Part shown: in pieces, positions 1-6,569 of the stretch
Numbering within the stretch: the stretch's first letter is position 1
How the letters are laid out: each line of letters starts with the position of its first letter
Source: Alphaproteobacteria bacterium
Lineage (GTDB): Bacteria > Pseudomonadota > Alphaproteobacteria > UBA8366
NCBI GenBank assembly: GCA_029861675.1
Contig: JAOTYV010000157.1
Coordinates: 1 to 10,953 of the forward strand
Length of the DNA stretch: 10,953 bases
Reading direction: 5' to 3'
Notes under the pieces: model-generated
Told to the model about the DNA's origin: nothing
Seen by the model: the letters and a program-made list of their open reading frames with translations, nothing else
Databases searched by the model: none
Made by a program: the position numbers and the translations under genes

Positions 1-1041
1 GAAGAACGACGCCCGCGCGCCTTTGCGACGGCGGATTTCCGCGGTTTCGACGAGGACACTTTCCGGTTCCTGCTGCCCGGCCGCGATTTGGCCGCCGAAA
101 GCGCGGAGGCAGTCGGCGCGCTCGGCAAACTCGGCGTCGTGACGTCCCACGCCTATGTGAACGACCATTCGGTGACCGCACCCGGCTTCGGCGAGGCCTG
201 CGGCTATAGCGGCACGCCGTCGGTCGTCTATATGAACGGTATCGTCGGCGCACGGTGCAATTTCGAGGCGGGTCCCTCCAGTCTCGCCGCCTTCTTCACC
301 GGCCGCGTGCCGCGTTATGGCTTTCATCTCGACGAAAAACGCCTTGCGACGTACGGTTTCAAGCTCAACTTCACACCCAGGACGGATGTAGACTGGGGTA
401 TCGTCGGTGCGCTGATCGGCCGCAAGCTCAATTCATATTGGTCGGTCCCGGCGTTGGAGATAACCGGTCCGCGCCCAACCGTTCTGGACCTCAATCACAT
501 GGCGCTTTCGATGGCGAGCTACGGCTCCATCGCGATGTTCCACGTCATCGGCATAACGCCGGAAGCGCCGGATTGGAAAACCGCCTGCGGTGGCAAGGCG
601 CTCGAACCGGAGGTGATTTCGCAGTCCGATCTGGACGCGTTCTACGCCGAATGGGGCGGCGTCGGTGAGAAGCTCGATGTCGTCGCGCTCTCCACACCGC
701 AGCTCGACATCCCAGACATCGTGCAAATCGCCGAGAGGCTCAACGGCCGCAAGGTCCACTCCGACACCACGCTGCTGGTCTACACATCCATCGAAATCAA
801 GGAAGCCTGCGCGCGTATCGGCCTCAACCAGACGATCGAAAAAGCCGGCGGCCGCGTCGTGCACGGCCATGATTTCTTTGCCACCTTCGCCAAGGAAATC
901 CGCGAGACACATGGCTGGGAACGTCTGATGACCCATTCGGTGAAGATGGTGAATATCTGCGAAGGCTACGGCTACAAACCGACACCGGCCGCGATCCCGC
1001 GCTGTATCGACTCCGCCATCGCGGGCAAGGTCCTGCCATGA
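1..1041 (+). CDS. Aconitase X catalytic (large) subunit, 5'-truncated by window edge
   Basis: The frame is open from base 1, so the true start lies outside the window; 346 residues are visible. The family (old name DUF521) comprises dehydratases such as cis-3-hydroxy-L-proline dehydratase and archaeal phosphomevalonate dehydratase. Family signature seen, numbered from the first codon: GFGEACGYSG (62-71), VVYMNGIVGARCNFEAGPS (75-93), TGRVPRYGFHLDE (100-112), then the C-terminal lobe with DIPDIVQIAERLNGRKV (236-252) and MTHSVKMVNICEGYG (310-324). Its stop overlaps the next start in an ATGA, as is usual for split two-subunit aconitase X, so the two are translationally coupled. Odd: from memory, canonical members carry cysteines in CTPY-, GCPH- and DTC-type motifs; here the matching places read SHAY (49-52), STPQ (231-234) and HGHD (288-291). 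Family assignment is firm; substrate is unknown. Confidence 0.88.
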   Translation, partial: EERRPRAFATADFRGFDEDTFRFLLPGRDLAAESAEAVGALGKLGVVTSHAYVNDHSVTAPGFGEACGYSGTPSVVYMNGIVGARCNFEAGPSSLAAFFTGRVPRYGFHLDEKRLATYGFKLNFTPRTDVDWGIVGALIGRKLNSYWSVPALEITGPRPTVLDLNHMALSMASYGSIAMFHVIGITPEAPDWKTACGGKALEPEVISQSDLDAFYAEWGGVGEKLDVVALSTPQLDIPDIVQIAERLNGRKVHSDTTLLVYTSIEIKEACARIGLNQTIEKAGGRVVHGHDFFATFAKEIRETHGWERLMTHSVKMVNICEGYGYKPTPAAIPRCIDSAIAGKVLP

Positions 1042-1454
1042 CCGAGACCGTGATCAGAGGCCATATCGGCATCGGCCCGGCAGTGGAAGGCATCGCGCTT
1101 GTGGCGTCCGACAATTTCAGCACCCGCTACGATCTCGACCGCGACCGGGGTATCGTGTCGCGTCCGTCCCACAAGCTGTTTGGCGAAAATTATGTCGGCC
1201 GCATTCTGGTGCTGAACGCGGCCAAGGGCGGCGTCGCATCCGCCTGGATGCTGCGCGAGATGATGCAGAAGGAAAAAGCGCCGCTTGGCCTCCTGCTGAA
1301 CGACGCCAACCCGGTCATGGCGCAAGGCGCCGCGTTCGCACAATTACCGCTCATCGACCGGTTCGAAACCGACATCACCGCGGCCATCAAATCCGGCGAC
1401 CGCATCGCCGTCGACCCCGCACAAGGATTGGTGCGCATTCTGTTATTGGATTGA
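1038..1454 (+). CDS. Aconitase X swivel (small) subunit, DUF126 family
   Basis: A complete 138-residue protein with an ATG start inside the stop of the large subunit gene (4-base overlap). In split aconitase X this beta-rich swivel domain closes over the active site of the large subunit and contributes active-site residues. Visible family landmarks are the N-terminal IRGHIGIGPAVEGIALV (6-22), SHKLFGENYVGRILVL (44-59), then AKGGVASAWMLREM (62-75), APLGLLLNDANPVMAQGA (81-98) and the C-terminal GDRIAVDPAQGLVRIL (120-135). Odd: the loop normally reading G-S-S/T, which I expect to carry the catalytic serine, reads GGVAS (64-68), so the first serine position is glycine. Length and order match the family. 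Substrate cannot be read from the sequence. Confidence 0.88.
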   Translation: MTETVIRGHIGIGPAVEGIALVASDNFSTRYDLDRDRGIVSRPSHKLFGENYVGRILVLNAAKGGVASAWMLREMMQKEKAPLGLLLNDANPVMAQGAAFAQLPLIDRFETDITAAIKSGDRIAVDPAQGLVRILLLD

Positions 1455-1600
1455 AAATTCAATGGGGGGACGCCGTCGGCCTGATGCCAGCCGGTCTTCA
1501 AAATGCGAAGCCGCGGCAGACTCCTGAAGTCAGTGCACACCAATTAGCCATTGGTGGCATCGCGGCGCTCAAACAGGCGATCAAAAATGGTCGGATGTAG
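1451..1600 (+). other. Possible small ORF or gene remnant after the aconitase X pair
   Basis: Directly after the small aconitase X subunit there is an open frame of 49 codons whose TTG (1451-1453) overlaps the preceding TGA, with an in-frame ATG at 1484. It ends at TAG 1598-1600. The predicted peptide has an Ala/Ile/Lys-rich end (GGIAALKQAIKNGRM) that looks protein-like. No convincing ribosome binding site precedes either start, and I recognise no family. It could be a decayed gene end, a small coupled gene or chance. The rest of 1455-1637 holds only a 7-bp hairpin at 1538-1556. Confidence 0.15.
1538..1556. repeat. Small inverted repeat between convergent genes
   Basis: CACCAAT (1538-1544), loop tagcc, ATTGGTG (1550-1556): a perfect 7-bp dyad in the gap between the convergent aconitase X small subunit and methyltransferase genes. 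It has no following T-run in either direction, so a classical intrinsic terminator is not supported; it may be a weak structure or chance. Confidence 0.25.
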
Positions 1601-1637
1601 CAAATAGCTGGAGCCGGACGCCCCGCCCGTCTCCGTA

Positions 1638-2615
1638 TTAGCCGGCGGCCCGCGTGAGCTCCACATGGCAGAACCGCAAGGCGCCCGCGTTAATGGCGGC
1701 AATCCGATTCTTCACGATTTCAGCTTCGCCCATCAGAATGTCGACGAAGGGGCGATCCAGCGATCCCCGGGTCAGCGTGCTGGAGAAATTGTTCCATCCA
1801 TCCAGCAGCACTTTGCGGTGGGAGTCCGTCAAGTCCATGAACAGGGTAATCCGTAAACCCTCGGCGAGGCATTCCATGTCGAATTCGGCGAGTGTCCAGG
1901 GAATTGCGTTTTGATGCGGGCTTTCGCTGACCTTGGCGGGGTTGTCGGCAATTGCCGATGCACCCGGCGCGCGCATCAAACCGTTCAGGACGATTTTGCC
2001 GTCGCGCGCCAACGCACGGTGCATTTGCCGCAGCAGCCGCTCCCGGTCGTCCATTGCGAAAAATCCGTCGCGAATGAGCATCACGTCGTAGGCGGATTCC
2101 GGAAGCTCGATCGTTGCGGGATCGTAGGTCGAAATGGGGACACGCGCTTCCAGCCCGCGAATGACCGAGAGTTTCATGCCCATTTCCGCGAGCTCAAGAT
2201 CGGATTCCAGTCCCATGACCGTCGCGCCGAATTGCAGTGCGGCCAACCGGGTCGCGCCGCCGATGCCGGCGGCAAGGTCGAGAAAATGCCCGGATTTCTT
2301 CAGGCCGATGCGCTTGAGCAGTTCGGTCGTGCCCTCTTGCCCGCCCGGGAATGAGAAGCCCTCGCCATAGAGGCGCGACCACAACCGGTACTTCAGTTCC
2401 GCGCGGGTTTCGGTCCCATCGCCGCGCAATTCCGGCGAATCGACGACGATCAGCTTATTGCGGCGAATGCCGCCAGGTTGACCGTCCTTCACCAGCGCGC
2501 CGGGTTCGACGCCGTCCCACCACGCCCGAAAGCGGACGGCAAACGGAACGTAGTCGTCGGACTTTTTGCGTTCGGCTCGGTCGTCCCGGGCCGCGCGGAG
2601 AGGCGTGATCACCAC
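1638..2615 (-). CDS. Class I SAM-dependent methyltransferase, unknown substrate
   Basis: A 325-residue protein starting at GTG (2613-2615); the second codon is also GTG and the upstream ribosome site is weak, so the exact start is uncertain. Methyltransferase landmarks: LWSRLYGEGFSFPGGQEGT (78-96), resembling the entry segment of phosphoethanolamine and glycine-type N-methyltransferases; motif I FLDLAAGIGGATRL (111-124), the SAM-binding loop; acidic E137 in GLESD at the end of strand beta-2; motif IV YDVMLIRDGFFAMDD (176-190); and a post-motif DGKIVLNGLM (205-214). About 75 residues precede this core and resemble nothing I know. No signal peptide or membrane segment, so cytosolic. It lies 119 bp downstream of the co-oriented CoA-transferase gene and may share its transcript. 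Methyl acceptor unknown; a lipid head group or small amine is one guess. Confidence 0.8.
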   Translation of the reverse strand: MVITPLRAARDDRAERKKSDDYVPFAVRFRAWWDGVEPGALVKDGQPGGIRRNKLIVVDSPELRGDGTETRAELKYRLWSRLYGEGFSFPGGQEGTTELLKRIGLKKSGHFLDLAAGIGGATRLAALQFGATVMGLESDLELAEMGMKLSVIRGLEARVPISTYDPATIELPESAYDVMLIRDGFFAMDDRERLLRQMHRALARDGKIVLNGLMRAPGASAIADNPAKVSESPHQNAIPWTLAEFDMECLAEGLRITLFMDLTDSHRKVLLDGWNNFSSTLTRGSLDRPFVDILMGEAEIVKNRIAAINAGALRFCHVELTRAAG

Positions 2616-2734
2616 CGGTAGGCTATCCGTTACAATTGGTACCGGCGATAGAATAAAAAACTCTGATTAAGGCAGTGTTAACCCTACCCGATGCGTGACG
2701 GACAGGGCGGAACCACGCCGGCTCCACGCCCAAA
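2616..2734. other. Gap between the CoA-transferase and methyltransferase genes, no clear site
   Basis: This 119-bp gap contains one AT-rich patch around 2650-2680. Read on the minus strand it offers a TTAACA and a TATTCT, but about 20 bases apart, too far for a good sigma-70 promoter. A T6 run on that strand has no stable hairpin before it. CCGGTA (2615-2620) and TACCGG (2640-2645) form a spaced dyad next to the methyltransferase start. A separate promoter for the methyltransferase is possible but not shown. Confidence 0.3.
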
Positions 2735-3952
2735 TCAGACGATGCCGCGTGCCCGCAAATCCGCGACGTCCGCGTCGGACATATCCAAGTACTCACGCAA
2801 GACGTCCTCGGTATGCTGGCCCAGCGTCGGCGGCGATTGCCGATAGGAAACCGGTGTCGCCGACATCTTGATCGGGCTCGCGATCAATTTCGCGGGCCGG
2901 CCGCCGGTTGCCGGATGATCCATCTCGATGACCATCTCCCGCGCCTGCACCTGCGGATCGTCGAAGACCTGCTCCAACGAATTGATCGGCCCGCACCCGA
3001 TCTTGTGTTTTTCCAAATTCTCGATCCACCAGGCGACGGGTTTCGTCGACGTGATTTCATTGAGCGCGGCAGTCACGGTTTCGCGATTGCGGACCCGGCC
3101 GACCGCCGTGTTGAAGCGCTCGTCCTCCAGCAGGTTTTCGCAGGCGGCGACCTTGCAGAACCGCTCAAAAGTGGGGTCGTTACCGACCGATAGGACGAAA
3201 TACCCGTCCGACGCCGGCATAACCTGATAGGGCACAATGTTCGGATGCTGATTGCCGAGCCGGTCCGGATTTTCACCGGTTGCGAGATAGTTCATCCCCT
3301 GATTGGCAAGCCAGGCGACATGCGCATCCAACATGCTGATATCCAGATGCTGCCCCTCGCCGGTCGCCTCCTGATGGCGCACCGCGGCCAAGATCGCGAC
3401 CGACGCGTACATGCCCGACATCAGGTCGGCAATCGATACACCGACTTTCATCGGCTCGCCCTCGGGCTCGCCGGTCAGGCTCATGACACCGCCCATTGCC
3501 TGGATCAGCGCATCGTAGGCGGGACGGTCCGAATACGGCCCCGTATGCCCGAATCCGGTAATCGAGCAATAGATCAGACGCGGGAATTCCTTCTTGAGAG
3601 TGTCGTAGCCCAGGCCGTATTTGGCGAGTGTACCGGTCTTGAAGTTCTCGGCGAGAATGTCGGATTTAGCGATCATCCGCCGCGCGATTTCCTGCCCGTC
3701 CGGGTCGCTCAAATTAAGCGTAATCGACCGTTTGTTGCGGTTTGTCCCGGCAAAATAGGCGCTCTCGTCACTGTCTTCGCCCTTGCCGTCGGGCAGGTAG
3801 GGCGGTGCGAAATTGCGGGTATCGTCGCCGACCTTCGGCCGTTCCACCTTGATGATTTCCGCGCCGAGATCACCGAGAATTTGCGTGCAATGCGGACCCG
3901 CGAGGATGCGCGTCAAATCAAACACCGTCAGACCTTCGAGCGGACCCTTCAT
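2735..3952 (-). CDS. CaiB/BaiF family (class III) CoA-transferase
   Basis: A 405-residue protein, normal length for the family, which moves CoA between carboxylic acids through an aspartyl-CoA thioester. The start was chosen at ATG 3950-3952 because AAGGA lies 9 bases upstream and the family N-terminus begins there (PLEGLTVFDLTRILAGP, 4-20); an earlier in-frame ATG at 3997 would add 15 unconserved residues. Landmarks: GDLGAEIIKVERP (27-39), NRNKRSITLNL (71-81), YCSITGFGHTGPYSDRPAYD (128-147), then GVSIADLMSGMYA (171-183), whose D176 matches the catalytic Asp of formyl-CoA transferase. The C-terminal part contains the usual PINSLEQV and the RARGIV end. Acid substrate and CoA donor cannot be told; formyl-CoA, succinyl-CoA or carnitine-type members look similar. 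It is divergent from the SpmA/SpmB gene and may be cotranscribed with the methyltransferase. Confidence 0.92.
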   Translation of the reverse strand: MKGPLEGLTVFDLTRILAGPHCTQILGDLGAEIIKVERPKVGDDTRNFAPPYLPDGKGEDSDESAYFAGTNRNKRSITLNLSDPDGQEIARRMIAKSDILAENFKTGTLAKYGLGYDTLKKEFPRLIYCSITGFGHTGPYSDRPAYDALIQAMGGVMSLTGEPEGEPMKVGVSIADLMSGMYASVAILAAVRHQEATGEGQHLDISMLDAHVAWLANQGMNYLATGENPDRLGNQHPNIVPYQVMPASDGYFVLSVGNDPTFERFCKVAACENLLEDERFNTAVGRVRNRETVTAALNEITSTKPVAWWIENLEKHKIGCGPINSLEQVFDDPQVQAREMVIEMDHPATGGRPAKLIASPIKMSATPVSYRQSPPTLGQHTEDVLREYLDMSDADVADLRARGIV

Positions 3953-3961
3953 CGTTTCAAT

Positions 3962-3966
3962 TCCTT
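3962..3966 (-). promoter_or_regulatory. Ribosome binding site fixing the CoA-transferase start
   Basis: AAGGA on the minus strand, 9 bases before ATG 3950-3952. It decides for the internal ATG over the upstream one at 3997. Confidence 0.7.
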
Positions 3967-4018
3967 TCGTAGCCTGTATGCTGATCGGAGCCCGCATGCC
4001 GGGCCGGTCCTTCTAACC

Positions 4019-4032
4019 CAGGCGCGCGCCTG
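4019..4032. promoter_or_regulatory. Perfect 14-bp palindrome in a divergent promoter gap
   Basis: CAGGCGCGCGCCTG is fully self-complementary and lies in the 128-bp gap between the divergent CoA-transferase and SpmA/SpmB genes, where control of both would act. A shorter dyad, GCCCG-catgc-CGGGC (3990-4004), lies beside it. It could be an operator. In GC-rich DNA such palindromes also arise by chance, and no known binding motif is matched. Confidence 0.3.
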
Positions 4033-4080
4033 TCCACAAGGCACGTACGGAATTCTCCGACAGCACGGCACGGACGTCCA

Positions 4081-5409
4081 TTGAACCTGATCTTCTTCGC
4101 CATTGTCTTTATCGCCTTTCTGGTCGCCGGTTTCCGCCAGATCACCTTCTCGGCGGTCCAGGTTGGCCAAGCCACGCCGATGGAAGTCCTCTCCCTGGGC
4201 ATGATCGACGCCGCCAAGGGCTCGGTCACCCTGGCAATCGGGCTGATCGGCGTGATGGCGCTGTTTTTGGGGCTGATGAAGGTCGCCGAGGCGGGCGGCC
4301 TGCTGACCATTATCGCCCGGCTCCTGCGCCCAATCATGGTCCGGCTGTTTCCGGAAGTGCCCGCCGAGCACCCCGCGATGGGCGCCATCATCATGAATTT
4401 GGCGGCGAACGTCATGGGGCTCGGCAACGCGGCAACGCCCTTCGGCATTCGCGCCATGCAAGAGCTCGATAGGCTCAATCCGCATAAAGGCACCGCGACG
4501 AATTCGATGGCCTTGTTCCTCGCCATCAATACCTCCAGCGTGACGCTCTTGCCGACCGGCGTCATCGCCCTGCGCGCGGCCGCCGGATCGAACGATCCGG
4601 CGGCCATCATGCCGACCACCCTGTTCGCCACGATCTGCTCGACCATCGTCGCCATCACCGCCGCCAAGCTGTATGGACGCTATTGGAGGGCGCCCGCCGC
4701 CGATCCCGCCTTCGTGCCATCGGATGAACCGTCGGCAGACCGGGACTCCGCGGATAGTGAAGCCGCGCCGATCGCGGACGCCGCCTCGGCGGTGGCCGAG
4801 GGACACGCCTACCCGCTTTGGGTCACCGCGCTCGCCTTGCTCGGCGTGGTCGCCATCATTCCTCTGACAATCTTCTATGGCCGCACGATTTCGCCCTGGA
4901 TTGTGCCGGGCCTGATGGTCGGTTTGCTCGGTTTCGGCGTGATCCGCCGGGTTTCCGTCTACGAAGCGTTCGTCGAGGGTGCGAAAGACGGTTTCCAGGT
5001 CGCCGTGCGCATCATCCCCTATCTGGTCGCCATTCTGGTCGCCGTCGGCATGTTCCGCGCCAGCGGTGCGATGGATATGGCATTGGGTCCGATTTCGGGA
5101 TTTGCCGCATCGATCGGCATTCCAGCCGAAGCCATGCCGATGGCGCTGCTGCGGCCACTCTCCGGTTCCGGAGCATACGGCTACCTCAGCGCAATCATTC
5201 AAGATCCGACAATCGGACCCGACAGCTATACCGGACTCCTCGTCAGTACGCTGCAGGGCTCGACGGAGACCACCTTCTACGTTTTGGCGGTCTATTTCGG
5301 CGCGGCGCAAATTCGCCGCATCCGGCACGCGCTCGCCGCAGGCCTGACCGCCGATATCGCCGGCATCGCCGCCGCGGTCTTCATCTGTTCGGTCCTGTTC
5401 ACCGCATAG
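4081..5409 (+). CDS. Fused SpmA-SpmB nucleoside-recognition domain membrane protein
   Basis: A 442-residue polytopic inner-membrane protein, made of two Gate/nucleoside-recognition domains that Bacillus encodes separately as spore maturation proteins SpmA and SpmB. The SpmA-like half (1-200) has an N-terminal membrane helix (MNLIFFAIVFIAFLVAG) and the motifs NLAANVMGLGNAATPFG (106-122) and NTSSVTLLPTG (150-160). An Ala/Asp-rich hydrophilic linker (about 203-242) follows. The SpmB-like half (245-442) has RPLSGSGAYG (358-367) and QGSTETTFYVLAVYFGA (392-408). The TTG start at 4081 is chosen because it gives the family's usual MNLI-type N-terminus; there is no in-frame ATG just upstream and no strong ribosome site. 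Non-spore-forming bacteria often carry the fusion; its role there is unclear, with transport of a nucleoside or other small molecule the usual guess. Confidence 0.88.
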   Translation: MNLIFFAIVFIAFLVAGFRQITFSAVQVGQATPMEVLSLGMIDAAKGSVTLAIGLIGVMALFLGLMKVAEAGGLLTIIARLLRPIMVRLFPEVPAEHPAMGAIIMNLAANVMGLGNAATPFGIRAMQELDRLNPHKGTATNSMALFLAINTSSVTLLPTGVIALRAAAGSNDPAAIMPTTLFATICSTIVAITAAKLYGRYWRAPAADPAFVPSDEPSADRDSADSEAAPIADAASAVAEGHAYPLWVTALALLGVVAIIPLTIFYGRTISPWIVPGLMVGLLGFGVIRRVSVYEAFVEGAKDGFQVAVRIIPYLVAILVAVGMFRASGAMDMALGPISGFAASIGIPAEAMPMALLRPLSGSGAYGYLSAIIQDPTIGPDSYTGLLVSTLQGSTETTFYVLAVYFGAAQIRRIRHALAAGLTADIAGIAAAVFICSVLFTA

Positions 5410-5455
5410 TCGGGCAAAATCTGCCGGGACACGCCGGCGCCGGCGGTTCGATAAA

Positions 5456-5474
5456 GCGGCGGAAAGACCGCCGC
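5456..5474 (+). terminator. Hairpin after the SpmA/SpmB gene, possible terminator
   Basis: GCGGCGG (5456-5462), loop aaaga, CCGCCGC (5468-5474): a perfect 7-bp GC stem 47 bases after the stop codon. No T-run follows, so at best it is a non-canonical terminator or an RNA-stabilising structure. A second GC palindrome, CGCCGGCGCCGGCG, lies just upstream near 5432-5446. Confidence 0.35.
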
Positions 5475-5621
5475 ACGTCCCCGGTTGTGCGATCTTTGAC
5501 GACAAATCCCGCAATTGCGCAAGTTCCGGCAGGAATATTGCATGGTTCTTGGCCGGCCCCATAGACCACCGGGACTCCGTGTCGGCGCGGATCGACCGCG
5601 CCGCCCGATACGCCCCAACCT

Positions 5622-5626
5622 GGAGA
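5622..5626 (+). promoter_or_regulatory. Ribosome binding site fixing the YkgJ-family start
   Basis: GGAGA, 9 bases before ATG 5636-5638. It supports this start rather than the TTG at 5549, which has no such site. Confidence 0.6.
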
Positions 5627-5635
5627 CGATTGCGG

Positions 5636-6457
5636 ATGCCAAGCCAGACCGACGATTCCCTGCCCAAACTTCCCGACCTCTTGGCTATCGATGCGGAAGA
5701 ACTCGCGGACCGAATGCTCGAGCCGGCGACGCTGCAGGCCATATACGAAGAGTCCGCCGCCCAGCTTCGCGACAACCGCACCGCGCAAGGCCTGTATTCG
5801 TTGGTCGACAGTGCGATCGAGACAATGGAACAAGTTTGGTCCGATCTGGCGCAGGACGAACCTGGCTATGCATGCCGCAAGGGATGCTCGTGGTGCTGTC
5901 ACCAGACGGTCATGGTAACGGCGCCGGAAGCACTGCTGGTCGCGCAATATATCCGTGAACGATACGACGAGGAGACGGTGAAGAGCTTGCACGACCGCAT
6001 CGTCCAAAACGCCGAAAAAATCGAAGGACAGTCGAACGATGACCGGTTGGATCACGGGCTTGCTTGCGTCTTTTTACAGGACGGCGAATGCTCGATATAT
6101 CCCGCCCGCCCGTTGCCGTGCCGGGGCGGCTTCTCCGAAGATGCCGATTACTGCTTGAACCTGCTGGAAAATCGGGAAGAGACGCAAGCGGCCGTGGCCG
6201 CGGGCGCGCTTGAAGGCAAATTCCTGATTGTGCCGAAAATGCTGTTCGACAGCGCGCAGGTGGGCATGGCGGCCGCCGTCCGGAATGACGGCCTGAACGC
6301 CGATCCGATCGAGCTTACGACAGCGGTGGCGATCGCTTTGTCGGATCCGGATATTACGGAAAAATGGCTGAATGGGTGGCCGGTGTTCGAGGCGGCAAAG
6401 CTTCACCGCCAAGCAGGCCTCGGCGGCGACCGTTACGCGACCCAACCGGCCGCCTGA
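5636..6457 (+). CDS. YkgJ-family cysteine cluster protein
   Basis: A 273-residue soluble protein, counting from ATG 5636; an extension back to TTG 5549 is open but lacks a ribosome site. The defining motif CRKGCSWCC (80-88) follows a helical N-terminal region; a second cysteine set is C144, C152, C162 and C173, the middle two within GECSIYPARPLPCRGGF (150-166). This CxxxCxxCC plus later cysteines is the signature of the YkgJ family (which includes a domain of the flagellin lysine methylase FliB) and is thought to bind zinc or an iron-sulfur cluster. The C-terminal 100 residues are Ala-rich and helical. No signal peptide or membrane helix. It follows the SpmA/SpmB gene after 226 bp, so it may be transcribed separately, and it converges on the S41 peptidase gene. 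Biochemical role unknown. Confidence 0.85.
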   Translation: MPSQTDDSLPKLPDLLAIDAEELADRMLEPATLQAIYEESAAQLRDNRTAQGLYSLVDSAIETMEQVWSDLAQDEPGYACRKGCSWCCHQTVMVTAPEALLVAQYIRERYDEETVKSLHDRIVQNAEKIEGQSNDDRLDHGLACVFLQDGECSIYPARPLPCRGGFSEDADYCLNLLENREETQAAVAAGALEGKFLIVPKMLFDSAQVGMAAAVRNDGLNADPIELTTAVAIALSDPDITEKWLNGWPVFEAAKLHRQAGLGGDRYATQPAA

Positions 6458-6465
6458 ACCACGCC

Positions 6466-6569
6466 AGACCATTTCTTGTTCAAATTGACTCAAGCGAAAT
6501 GGTCTATCCCTATGTTTTTGCGCCAATACGTCGTCGCGAACCGTTTCGGTTCGCTCGGGATTTGCGCTA
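6466..6569. repeat. Dispersed palindromic repeat, copy 1, between convergent genes
   Basis: A 104-bp element, near-identical to the one at 9285-9389. The left module is a perfect 10-bp inverted repeat, AGACCATTTC (6466-6475) and GAAATGGTCT (6496-6505), with extra pairing of TTG and CAA inside. A variable T-rich middle follows (6506-6528). The right module is a hairpin GCGAACCG-TTT-CGGTTCGC (6536-6554), then ctcgggatttgcgcta. It begins 9 bases after the YkgJ-family stop and its last three bases (cta) are the TAG stop of the minus-strand peptidase. No transposase is present. It may serve as a two-way transcription terminator or be a non-autonomous mobile repeat. Confidence 0.85.

Noticed and set aside
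2640..2700. T-rich stretch after the CoA-transferase as an intrinsic terminator
   Set aside because: A T6 run exists on the minus strand but no stable hairpin directly precedes it.
3245..4084. Plus-strand open frame of 279 codons opposite the CoA-transferase
   Set aside because: Antisense shadow of a clearly conserved CoA-transferase, and it runs into the start of the SpmA/SpmB gene.
5549..5635. Longer N-terminus for the YkgJ-family protein from TTG 5549
   Set aside because: No ribosome site before the TTG, and ATG 5636 has GGAGA at a good distance; the added residues look like non-coding translation.
3949..5781. Very long open frame on the minus strand (610 codons)
   Set aside because: It lies antisense to the SpmA/SpmB gene and reads as Arg/Gly/Asp/His-rich low-complexity protein with no family resemblance; typical shadow of a GC-rich gene.
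6466..6569. Similar peptide (PFLVQI..SEMV) encoded by both repeat copies in one frame
   Set aside because: The likeness follows from the DNA repeat itself. The middle region diverges with base changes and a length change that alter the frame, so protein-level selection is not supported.
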